Of a stretch of DNA of 64,000 nt, positions 48,356 through 58,212 are shown piece by piece. Each line of letters opens with the position of its first letter. Positions within the stretch are counted from its first letter, which is position 1. Under the pieces are notes generated by a model, which was not told the DNA's origin, searched no databases, and saw nothing but the letters and a program-made list of their open reading frames with translations. Where the stretch lies: NCBI GenBank assembly GCA_006384855.1, contig VCJN01000322.1, forward strand, positions 145,796-209,795, written 5' to 3'. This DNA is from Tetraselmis striata. Its lineage: Eukaryota; Chlorophyta; Chlorodendrophyceae; Chlorodendrales; Chlorodendraceae. A program made the translations under genes and the position numbers.

Positions 48356-51300
48356 ACACACACACACATAGACAAAAGTATATGGCGGAACTGTAGCAGA
48401 TGTTTTCATAGGCCACCTGCAAGCCCAATAATGAGGGGTCTTAGGGGTGCGCTGGCACCCATACTTGTGCACACGAACATGCCAATGAGCGACCGCCTCT
48501 GGTTGCCACACTTCCGCGTTAATTTGCCGGGGCTGGGAGAGCCTTTCCCTCCTCCCCTTCCCCCGATGCATGGCCCCTTGCCTCCCGTTGCTCTGTGCGT
48601 GTCTGACCGGCCCACCCTGCCGGGCGTTGCATCCGCCAGGAATCAGCGCGCGGAGGACCGCCCCGGCTTCATCATGGCGGACCTGTCGCTCGGCCAAGAG
48701 GCGCTGCCCATCTGCGTGGTGAACGAGATGGACAGCAAGTCGCCCGCCTGGGCGCCGGACCCCATCCCGCTGCTGCCGGCTGCCGGCCCCGGGAGGGACC
48801 CTGTGGAGGTGCGCTCCGTGTGCATCGGCATGACTTGCCGGGGATTTTTCGTTTGTCTGGTTCATTCGGGGCGAGCGCAGGGGAGGGGGGGGGAGGGGGG
48901 GGGGAGGGGTTTAGCGTTGTTTTGCCAATGTTTGTTCGGAGCAGCTCGGGGCATGCAGGCGTAAGCCTTCACCAAATCCATGGGCGGAAGCCATAAAACT
49001 CCATGCCATGCCCATGGCGCTGATTGACCACCTGCTTGACTCTGGAGTTGGCACCACCGCGACCCGACCCGACCCAAAGCCTTTTTGGTATAGAGTATGA
49101 GCTGATGCGAGAGCGAGCTGAAAGGCTGAGTAGGATGGCGGGGGGCGGCAGCTTCCCTCATTCAGTAGTTTAACACGACATTATCTCTTGTCAGACTACC
49201 GGTCTGCGATACTGGTGGCGGGGCCTTATCCACCAACCGCCATATATTGTCCCACGGCGCCATTAGTGTACGGCAGCAGGCACCCCGCGGGCAGCGTATC
49301 CCCGCATGTCATGATGGCGCGGTTGCGATTGCGGGGATTTTGCAGCAATAGATAATGGCATTTTCCCAAATGGGCAACGACGCCACACTGCGACGCTGTC
49401 TGTGCGCCTCATGGTGCCGGACGCAGCAGGCACCCTATTACGCTGCAGCTGCCTCCCGGGCTGCGCCCCCGCCTCTTTTGCAGCGTCTTACCCCCCCCCC
49501 CCCCCCCCCCCTTACTATGGCCCTGTGCTCCCCTCACCGCTCCACCAGGATGCCAAGTGGCCAAAGAGCGCGGCGCAGCGGGCCCACGCCTTTGTCTACG
49601 TCACCCGCCAGATCTTCACCGCCCACGTGCCGGCGCCTGCCCCAGCGCACGAGCTGACGGACAAGGAGCTCAAGGTGCGCTTTTTCCGTCACATGCGGCG
49701 CGGGGACTCGCTGTACGCTATTACTTTCACCTTATTATTAAATTATTATTATATTCAATAATAGTTTGTAATACGTGTTATTTGATTTTTGTTATTAATA
49801 TATAATATTGTGTTTTGTATTTAGTACACATTATTTATTTACTATTTTTTGATGAAATGATGTATATTGTAAATATAGGAATGGGGAGCGCTGGCTAAGG
49901 ACGTGCGTCAGCCGCGACTTCCGCATTTACCATACATACCAGTGCTCCAGGAGACGCATGCGCTCACAACAACTATCCCTGACAGATTAGGGGCATACAA
50001 TAGGGACAAGCCGCCGCTGTCGGCTGGCTTTGACAAATGCTGGCCGCGTGACACTCAGATGGGGTCCTTTGATGTCCATGCGACAGACGCACACATATCA
50101 AACGTGCACACACACAGACACACAGGATGATTTATGAAGAGCAGGCATGCAATATTGGCCAATTGCTTGGTCGTACGATTGATGCGCTGAGAGAGTGCGG
50201 GTAGTCGCAGGTAAGAGTTGAGTACAGTTTTGCCAATTGTACCCGTGGGTGCGCTACCATGGCCAGCTCGCAGCAAGCAACCGCCTCGTCGACTATCGGC
50301 GCCGGCAGTGTAGTCGCACAAAGTGGCCGACCTGCATGCCAGAGGCGAAATCCAGAGGAGACCGTAGCGAATGTTGTTATTGGCTGCATGCAAGCCCAAT
50401 GACATGGCTATTATCCAGCGAAGCGTCGATTTTTCGGCGGTGAGCTTTATTGCCGTACCGGTACCCGTATAGTGCAGCGGATCGGGCCTATAGGTGCATG
50501 ACTAAAGCGCTTATCTACTGGAATATACTACTTAGTACTACAATCCACCCACCCACTCGCCCACCCGCCCACCCGCCCACGGTCCTTAACTACACAGCCG
50601 TCCGATTACGATCTCACGGCTGGGAGGTACTGGTACTGGTACTGGTGTGAATTACAAAAAGGGCAGTTCCCTAGAACTGCTGGTACTGGTACTGGTACTC
50701 GCTGCTGGTATTAATGGAAAAAAACTCTGGTACTTCAAAGCGCTGGCAATGCAATTGATGGAACTGTAGGCCAGTGATATAGAACCCGTTCTTTTAAAAC
50801 TTTCTGAAGAATCGACGCATCGCTGAACTTGACAGTTACTTCAGTTAAAGTATGAAGTAACTGTCAAGGTACTTCATATTAATATAATAGACAGGGCTCG
50901 TCGCGGCATCCCTACAAGGAATGATGGGTGGGCGATACACGTTGGGTCGCGGAACCTTTCTTATATGAACCAAACCTGTGTAACAATCCCGCCCTCTTCA
51001 ATGGCGTTGTCGCCGCTGTGCCCTTGCTCATGCAAACTTCACCGCTCGGCCGGCGCAGCAGGCGAGCCGCTGCCTCGGCCGCGTCCCTCCGCTCCGACTC
51101 GTTCTCTCACCCCCTTCCGCCCGGCACCCGGCCGGACCCGACTCTGCCTCACCTGCCGGCCCACGCGCGCGCAGGAGCTCAACCAGGGCTGCCTGCCGTA
51201 CAACCACAACGGGCAGCTCACACAGCATGCGTTTTGCGTGATGGAGCAGGCACCGCAGGTGCGTGCCGCCCCTGCCGGAAACGCCCCCACCCCCCAAAAA

Positions 51301-54001
51301 ACAATGCCAAAAAGAATCAAAGATTTACCTCAACATTTAATATTACTCAGGTTCTCAGATGGAATAATCGCAGTATTTCGCACCATCAAGTCGAACACCC
51401 ACCGCGTCCCATGTTCATGGTGTAGTTTGAATGGGTTTACGGAAAATAAAGATATACCGTTGCCCTTCGCGAGGGGGTCAGTAACAGTGCATAACCTGGG
51501 AAACCCAGAGCATGGTCACGAGGTATGTAATGATAGCAGCTGTTGACGCGTGTTCAGTGCGGTTTCGGAAATGGCGAATGAACGCTTCCATTACTTGCTT
51601 CTTAGTATCATGACCGGCGTGCGGTGGCACCAGTCGGCTACAATATGACAAACCACCGCGCGCCGCTCCTGCGCCTTCACCCAGGCTGCCGCCCATCGGT
51701 CTGCCCACCCTCCGCACCCAGGTCAGTGAGGCCTACCCGTGTGCCCAATCACCCCTACCCTACCTTTTCTTTGCTGCAGGCGCTGCCGACGTTGGGGCCG
51801 TCCTCCAGCGCCCAGCTCGGCATCCGCTACCGGCTGGAGCTCTTCCGCTCGCAGACCAAAGGCTGGGGCGTGCGCAGCTGGGACCGCATCCCCGTGGGCG
51901 CCTTTGTCTGCGAGTTCACCGGCGAGGTGCCCCCCCCCCCCCCCCCCCCCTCTCCCCCTCTCCCAGCCTGCCTTCCTCCCCTCCACAAATAGACCACGCC
52001 TGCCCGCCTGCCGACCCTGCTCCCTGCGCCTATCTTCCGTTAGTTAGAAACCGCCCTTTCGGTCCGCTGTGTATGAATTATGTGCCCTCCTCCCAGCCTC
52101 CCGGCGAACAAAAAGATGCACGGACACTCCGACGACCCAATGCTGAAATAGAAACCGCAACGAATCCAATTAGATGGGTAGGCGTGCAAGCACTATTTTT
52201 ACAGTCAATTCCTCTTTTTTACCGCTGAGCAACCTTGTACAACGACATTTGGTTTGGTTACTGAGCTTCCGGTGTCTCGACATACTGGCAAGGATTATAT
52301 ACGAAACGACCGATGTATGTATTACTCAAGTATTTTCCACTATTTCGCGCTTGGCTTCCGACAGCCCCGCATGTATCCAATCGTCCCATTGTTTATCTCG
52401 TCGTAGCGCTGTGAAAGTCCCGCGAGCGTGCGGGGCTCTGAGCGCCTGCGCCGCGCCTCGGCTTGTCCCGACCCGGCTGCCAACCGCGCAGGTTCTCACG
52501 GAGGAGAGCAGCGCCGCACGGTTGGCCGCCGGCGACGAGGAATACAACGAGTACATGTTTGACCTCACCGTGCACGGGCTGCCCCTGTACGAGCACGCCA
52601 CTGGCGAGCCGCTGCCGGGCGAGCACGACTACAAGGCGCACCAGGTGATTCTTGCCCCCTGCGGCTGCACTGCCATGGCTGCCGCGGGCCGCGACGGCCG
52701 CGTTATTACACACTCAGCATGCCTTCCTCCTGTTCGACCGAGTCTATTTCTCCCTCCTGTTCGACCGAGTGTAGGTTCCTCGCGCTGCGACGTGTACTTT
52801 GTAGTACTGTGTGTTGTGTAGTCGCTTCGTCAGGTCACTGGGTCAGCAGTTACACACGAGTACCAGTAGCAGTACTTAAGCAGCTCATCACCGCGCGGAG
52901 CATCCCGTTCACCGCGCGCGCCCCTGGCCGCCTAAGGCGATTTTTACCGTAGCTGCCGCTGCAGTGGTTTCGAAGAGCCAGCCGCAGGCCATCGCAGCGT
53001 CTCGAGAGAGAAAACAAAAGAAAATTGTTGATAACGTCGATGACTCGTCGCGCTGCGCGCAGTGTGGCAAACGAGTCACACGCTGCGCCGTAATGTTGCG
53101 ACTAGAGCGGCTTCTGCTTCCTCATGCTAAGTTGTCGACAGCGCGTTGCCCCAGCGGCAGGGCTGGTAGTTTCGGAGCGCCGAGTATGTATGTAGGTAGG
53201 AAGCACGAGAGATAGAGTCGACGCAGCGCCGTATTCGCTCGCGTCGACAACCTCCACAAGCCTCGGTATTTTGCATTTGTAAAACAAATGATCACTCGTT
53301 GGAGCAAGGGAGTTCCTGCAACCCTCCTGCAACGAGTCCCTAGTTGGAGTAAGTCGTCGTTGGCGCCATCTCGGCAAAACCGTGCTGGAATGTCCGCTGT
53401 GTTATAATGCGAACAGCCGACCACGGGCTGACAGGGGAGGACTGCATCATTGGCTCATTGCGATTATAATTCTATCACCATATGGTAATGAACAGTACAC
53501 GTACTGTTAGGTACTATAACTAGTAAAGACAGTAGTAGTTAGCGTACGTACACCAACGACGGCACATGCAGCGGAGCACAGACAGTTGCCAGAGGGGGCT
53601 TCCTGCGAGCCAGGGCGGTTGTGCAGAGGCAACTTGAGCCCCACGGTGCGACCTCGCAGGACGAGACCCGCCGCGGCGATGCCGAGAAGGACCGCCAAGC
53701 CGCGCAGCGGCTGATGGCCAACGCGGGACTGGGCCCCGAAGACGTGCAGCACGTGTACCACCTCGACGGCAAGCGCGCCGGCACCGTGGCGCGCTTCATC
53801 AACCACAACCACCGGTCGCCCAACCTCACGATCCAGATGTGCCTGTGGGACCACCACGACCCGCGCCTCATGCGCATCTGCCTCTTTGCCGCTGAGGATA
53901 TCCCGCCGCTAACGGAGCTCACGTACGACTACGGCGCGGACTACGAGCAAAACATGCTCAACGGCGCCAGCTTGCCCAGCCTCAAGGTCGGCAGCCGCTA
54001 A
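38895..54001 (+). CDS. Tudor-like / RING / SRA / SET chromatin protein (SUVH-UHRF-like)
   Basis: This is a nuclear protein predicted to bind methylated DNA (SRA) and to relate to H3K9 methyltransferases (SET). About 21 exons give about 1,078 residues: 38895-39119, 39787-40236, 40379-40427, 40774-40922, 41047-41127, 41908-42234, 43266-43337, 43462-43566, 43726-43854, 44619-44706, 46154-46228, 46329-46432, 47170-47251, 47422-47531, 47752-47919, 48640-48808, 49549-49674, 51175-51258, 51780-51926, 52492-52644, 53660-54001. Domains in order: Tudor-like (FRGRVTKLHATFGFYVVYED), RING (CAIC, CGHAFCKAC, CPKC), SRA (SGGYEDD, YTGEGGNDLL, YDGLYHV) and SET (TKGWGVRSWDRIP, VARFINH, ELTYDYG). NHSCxPN reads NHNHRSPN, and no post-SET CxC follows. 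Pre-SET cysteines are largely missing, and an exon may have been missed at 49675-51174 or 51259-51779. One GC-AG intron follows 40922. Confidence 0.92.
40496..40657 (+). repeat. MITE-like intronic repeat, copy c
   Basis: It lies in intron 3 of the SRA-SET gene, sense orientation. It opens ggtgccgaggcac and closes ccgcgctggcat, an inverted-repeat pair. Confidence 0.65.
41216..41340 (+). repeat. Tetranucleotide/hexanucleotide simple repeats
   Basis: atct, acat and catatg units lie in intron 5 of the SRA-SET gene. More AT/GT-rich simple sequence continues at 41490-41700. Confidence 0.8.
41326..41490 (+). repeat. MITE-like intronic repeat, copy d
   Basis: It lies in intron 5 of the SRA-SET gene. 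It keeps the ttgggcttgcatgcaactg, tttcgtctacattttg, caggttcttatttc and cgccgcaccggcac blocks. Confidence 0.75.
42312..42505. repeat. MITE-like intronic repeat, rearranged copy e
   Basis: The left end is in plus orientation (gggtgccggcgcacctgtga). The right part (42390-42505) is in the reverse orientation (ggacgaaactatagtag, ggcaagcccaatttgag). It looks like a composite or a palindromic rearrangement. Confidence 0.55.
42800..42912 (+). repeat. MITE-like intronic repeat, shortened copy f
   Basis: It has the ends and the tatagttccgcctacctttg core, but part of the middle is deleted. It lies in intron 6 of the SRA-SET gene. Confidence 0.6.
42934..43103 (+). repeat. MITE-like intronic repeat, copy g
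   Basis: It lies in intron 6 of the SRA-SET gene, 20 bp from copy f. It opens gggtgccggcgcgcc and closes in a gcgccccggccgg end. Confidence 0.65.
43919..44076 (+). repeat. MITE-like intronic repeat, copy h (best preserved)
   Basis: It lies in intron 9 of the SRA-SET gene. The left end ggtgccggcgcacctgtgag and the right end (reverse complement ggtgccggcgcggtcataag) form terminal inverted repeats. The interior has the attgggcttgcatgcaacct and cgctacagttccgctgtaat blocks. Confidence 0.8.
44455..44507 (+). repeat. Degenerate telomere-like repeat stretch
   Basis: Units such as gtttagggttagg, gcttagggctagg and tctagggcttagggc resemble TTTAGGG repeats. They lie in intron 9 of the SRA-SET gene. Confidence 0.55.
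45980..46115 (+). repeat. MITE-like intronic repeat, copy i (left end lost)
   Basis: It keeps gctataatagttccgcaata, tttcgtcgacgtttgacctc and the closing cgcgtcggcaccc. It lies in intron 10 of the SRA-SET gene. Confidence 0.55.
46674..46846 (+). repeat. MITE-like intronic repeat, copy j
   Basis: It lies in intron 12 of the SRA-SET gene, sense orientation. It ends in gcgttggcaccc. Confidence 0.65.
46917..47069 (-). repeat. MITE-like intronic repeat, copy k
   Basis: It lies in the same intron as copy j, in the opposite orientation (tgtatgcaagcccaatttga). It closes gctgcgccggca. Confidence 0.7.
48256..48351 (+). repeat. (TA)n microsatellite
   Basis: Long TA runs lie in intron 15 of the SRA-SET gene. 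The Ile-Tyr open frames here are artefacts. Confidence 0.95.
48376..48462 (-). repeat. MITE-like intronic repeat, partial copy l
   Basis: It shows atggcggaactgtagcagat and gcaagcccaataatgag and ends ggtgcgctggcaccc. It lies in intron 15 of the SRA-SET gene, antisense. Confidence 0.55.
49720..49880 (+). other. AT-rich island in intron 17 of the SRA-SET gene
   Basis: About 160 bases of almost pure A/T begin abruptly after gctgtacgctattactttc. The surroundings are GC-rich. No coding content was seen. Confidence 0.6.
50325..50402 (-). repeat. MITE-like intronic repeat, partial copy m
   Basis: It shows gtagcgaatgttgttattgg and ctgcatgcaagcccaatgac directly beside TIR element copy 3. Confidence 0.5.
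50413..50837 (-). mobile_element. TIR element with internal minisatellite, copy 3
   Basis: It lies inside intron 17 of the SRA-SET gene, in the reverse orientation to the other two copies. It has atccagcgaagcgtcgattt at one end and aatcgacgcatcgctgaact at the other. Its internal minisatellite is shorter than in copy 1. Confidence 0.8.
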
Positions 54002-54603
54002 GGCATGCGGCCGGGCGCGCCTTTCCACGTGTCGTCGACCGCCATGATTAACCCCCCTACCCTGCTTTTTCCCTCGTGCTCCACGTGGCACCACCCATTA
54101 CGAAGGTGCCGACTACTTCTCGTCTCGCTGTAGTCCAATTGCGGAAAATCTTGCAAGCTGTGAATCGTGCCCAACTGGTCATTGATACTTTAAAACATTT
54201 TCGCATGCACTGCTGCCATCCCCCGGTCGTCTGGGTGCGGTTGTCGACGATTGGCAGCCGACAGGGCCATCATTAAGGCCCTTGCTGATATATTTCTCGC
54301 ACATTCATCTACTGTGTGAATGAATGAAAACCACCTAAAATTGAATCGATGCAGGCGATTGTCTACAATGGAATATGTATTACAAATATCGTGTACGAGC
54401 TGCCTCGCCACCTGACTGTACGCGTGGGTACACGCAATTACAAACAGTAGCAGAGGTCAGGGTTGAGTGCCCGATCGTGTCGCAACCCCGGAAAATGGGC
54501 GGAGGGGGGAGTCGCGACAGCGCCCTGCCCATCCGTCCCTCCTGGGAGCCGCGACGCCCCTCGTCGACGCCGACGTCTCGCGGTTTGCTGTCGAGAGCTC
54601 GGC
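54002..54603. other. Convergent intergenic region
   Basis: The plus-strand SRA-SET gene and the minus-strand coiled-coil gene end toward each other here. No gene was recognised. It should hold both 3' untranslated regions. Confidence 0.5.
54438..54442 (-). terminator. Candidate polyadenylation signal TGTAA
   Basis: It lies 162 bases past the stop codon of the coiled-coil gene on the minus strand. The pentamer is short, so chance occurrence is possible. Confidence 0.3.
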
Positions 54604-57600
54604 TCACTTCATGAGGATGGTGCGCTGCTGGTGCGGCGGGCGCGTGGGACCGACCGAGAAGGGGCGGTGCGCGCCGGGGCTGCCGCCGGGCGGCGCGGAC
54701 GCGGCGCTGGTCGGGCGCCGTCCCGAGGGCGGCAGCGGGTGCGACGCGGTGGTCGCGGATGGGGGTGGCGAGATGTGTGCCCAGCGACGATCCGCCTCGG
54801 CCTGCGCTTCGCCGTCACCGTCACCATCACCGCCTTCGCTGCGCCCCCACGACTGCGCGCCGGTCGCGTGCTGCGGGGGCGGGGAGGTGGAATAGCCCGC
54901 CTGCATGCGGGAGATGAGCTGCTCCAGCTGGTCGACGCGAGCCTGCAGCTCGCCCTCGCCCGCCAAGACGGTTCCGCCGGCGTCGGCGCCCGGACGCGAG
55001 GTCGCCGACTGCGGGGCAGGGGCCGCCCGCTTCGACGCCCGCCTGGCGCGCCCCTCCGCCTTCTGCCTCTGCAGCGCCTCGTTGTGCGCAGTCAGGTTCG
55101 ACACCTGCGAGGGGCGCCAGGAGAATTCCGGTCAGGCGCCAGCCGGGAAGGCAGTGCTGCGCTGGCCACGCCCAAGCACGACCGAACGCATGCCGATCCC
55201 TTCCCGTTTCCATGAGGAGCCCCGGGATTCACTCGACAGTAACTCATCCCGGAAGATAAAACTTACTATAGCGACCACGAGTAGTCTAAAGGGATTAAAA
55301 ATCGCAAGCATGCAAGAAATAGTCTTCCGAGCAGCAGCAGTAGGCCCTCGGACAGATTTTCAAGAAGCGATATATCAGTGACAACACACCCAGTAATATA
55401 GGGCAGCAAAGATGAAATACGTAACAACGGTCATCATCGCGTCGTAAGCAAATAAAATGACGGACGCGGTGTTGAAAGGCACCGGGGCGGGCGCGGCAAG
55501 CCCCCCCCCCCCCCCCCCCACCGGACCTGAATATACAGCTCGCCCATCACGGCGTCCTTCTCGCCGGCGGCATCGCGCAGCCCCGCCAGCTCCTCTCGCA
55601 GCGCCGCCGCCTCCGCTGCCAACTCTTCCGCGGCCGCACGCTCCTGGGCGCGCCTCGCGCCCGCTGCCTCCAGCTCCGCGGCCATCGCCTCCTCCTTTGC
55701 CTTTGCCGCCGCCACCTCCGCGGTCAGCGCCGCCTCGGTCGCGGCCGCCTCCCGAAGCTTCTCCAGGGCCACATTCACCTGCGCATCGCCGCACCTCAGA
55801 CACGTAGAAACCCTTGGCTACCCGGGCAGCCCTCCCTACCCATATCATACCAGGACCGAGGGCGCAAACGACGACCCTTGCCGTCGCGGGCGAGCTCGAC
55901 GAGGAACGACGGGGCGGCGCGAGCACGGATGTGCTCCGAGGCTGCGGGGGATGCGCTGTCTGTTGTTAGGCATGAATTAATAATAATGACAATAATAATA
56001 TATATAAACAAAATTCGAAGATGATATACTTTTCCACAAATATTCTCCAGAGCTACTTATGTATTGGCTAGCAGCGGCAGTGCGGACCACTGCCATCAGT
56101 GGGCGGCCTCTCTGTGCAACCCACCTGCTCGAGCGCCTCGGCGGCGTCCTGGTTGGCGGCCGGCGCGCCCTGCTCGCGCTCAAGCGCCTCCTTCTCCGCC
56201 GCCACCGCCTCCAGCTTGGCGGACAACTCCCGCGCAGACTCCTCCGCGGCCGCCGCCCGCTCCGCCGCCGCCGCCGCCTCCGCCTTGGCGGCCGCGCCCG
56301 CGGACTCCGCCGCACCCGCCGCCGCCTGTACCGCGGCCAGCTGCTCCGCGGCGGACGCGGCCTCGCTTTGCTTGGCGGCCTGCAGCGCCTCCGCCCGCGC
56401 CGCCGCCTCCTTCGCCTCCGCGGCGGCCCTCTTCACCGCCTCCGCCTGCTTGCCCGCCTTGGCCCGCGCCGCCGCCAGCTCCTTCCGCGCCTCCGCGGCC
56501 GCCGCTTCGCCCGCCTCTGCGCGCTCCGTCAGGGCGGCCACCGCCGCGTCCTTCGCCTTGGCCGCCTTCTGCGCTTGGCCGGCCTGCCCAAACCACACAC
56601 AAGACTGCTGAGACGGCGAGGTGCCATGAGACAGCAGAGTTGTCGGGGTATAAATAGGGTTTCAGGGGTCCATCACAATCAGGGTCTGGGGGTGTAGGAC
56701 ATACTACAAGCTGCAGCGTGGCATGGCGATTAATCAATAGCAACTTATCAATTATTTAGTGGGCACACTCGGGGTGTTAGAGTTCAATGCTTTCTAGGGG
56801 CGAACAGCATAAACCCAAACATTAAACATGTCACTGCGCCCTTCCCATGCCCAGGCTGAGGGAGGGGGCGGCGGGGAGGCGGGAGGCGGCACCAGCTTGG
56901 CCGCCTCCCTCTGCGCCGCCCGCAGCTGCTCCGCCGCCGCCTCCGCCGCCTCGAGCTTGCCCCGCAGCGCCGCCGCTTCGGCGGCCGCCGCCGCCGCGTC
57001 CTGCTGCGCGGCCTCCGCCTCGCCGCGCGCGCGCCCCGCCTCGCCCGACTTGGCCAGCGCCAGCCGCTCCACCGCCGCCAGCTTGGCGTCCCGCTCCGAC
57101 AGCTCCGCCTCCAGCTTGGCGCTTCGCCGCGCCGCCTCCTCGCGCGCCGCCTCCGTCGACTTGGCCAGCTCGCCCAGCCTCACCACCTCCGCCTGCAGCG
57201 ACGCCACCTGCCACCCGGGACAGCGCCGCAGTTGTCGGGGGGTGTAGAGGCTCCGCACACAGTGCGCCTCCAGCCCAGCACAGGCATGTCAGCGCGGCAA
57301 GGGAGGGCCGGGGCGCACCTGCTCCCTCGCGGCGCCCAGCTCCTGCGCCGACGCCGAGCGCCCAGTGCTCGCTGCCGCCAGCTCGCCCGCCAGGCGCTCC
57401 GCCTCCCCGCGCGCCGCCGCCAGCGCCGCCTGCGCCTCCGCCGCCGCGTGGCGCGCCGCCTCGGCGCTGTCCGCTCGCTCCGCCGTCGCCGCCAGCTGCT
57501 CCTGCAGCGCCTCCGCAGCCGCCCTGCAGCGCAACCCACAACACATTCTCAGCGCCTACAGGCCAGCATCAATGCCGACGGTCGAAAGATCAAACATCAC

Positions 57601-58154
57601 CTAAGATCCATCTGCGCCTGATGGCTGGTCGGTGTTTGATGGGGACCCTCGTCCGGTTTTGGGGCGCGGCCCGGAGGAGCAGCCGGGCAGCAGCCGAGAC
57701 AAGGTTTCCGGCGCGCACCTAGAGGCGTCCAGGGCAGAGGCGAGAGCGCTCGCGTCGCCGAGTGCAGCCTCAGCCGCGGCCTCCGCCTCCCGCAGCGCGC
57801 CGCCCTTGGCCAGCACCGCGGCCTCCAGCTCCGCGGCGCGCGCGGCCTCCGCACCGGCACGCTCCTCCGCCGCCTTGGCGGCCGTGCTTGCGGCCTCCGC
57901 CTCCGCCGCCGCGGCCTCCGCGGCGACCCGCAGCGCCTCCGCCTCGGCCTGCGCCTCGACCAGCGCCGCGCGCACCGGCGCCTCGCGCTTGTTCGCCGCC
58001 GCGACCTCGCCCGCCAGGCGCGCCGCCTCCGCCTCCGCCTTGCGCAGCCGCGCCTCCAGGCGCTCCTCCTCCCGGCCGGTGGCTGCCGCCTCAACCACCT
58101 GCCCGCCCCCCACACATCAGCCTTTGAGAGGCAGTGGGCAGAGACCTAAGGCCC

Positions 58155-58212
<58 letters not shown>

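Noticed and set aside
48280-48460. Open frames of repeated Ile-Tyr
   Set aside because: They are translations of the (TA)n microsatellite.
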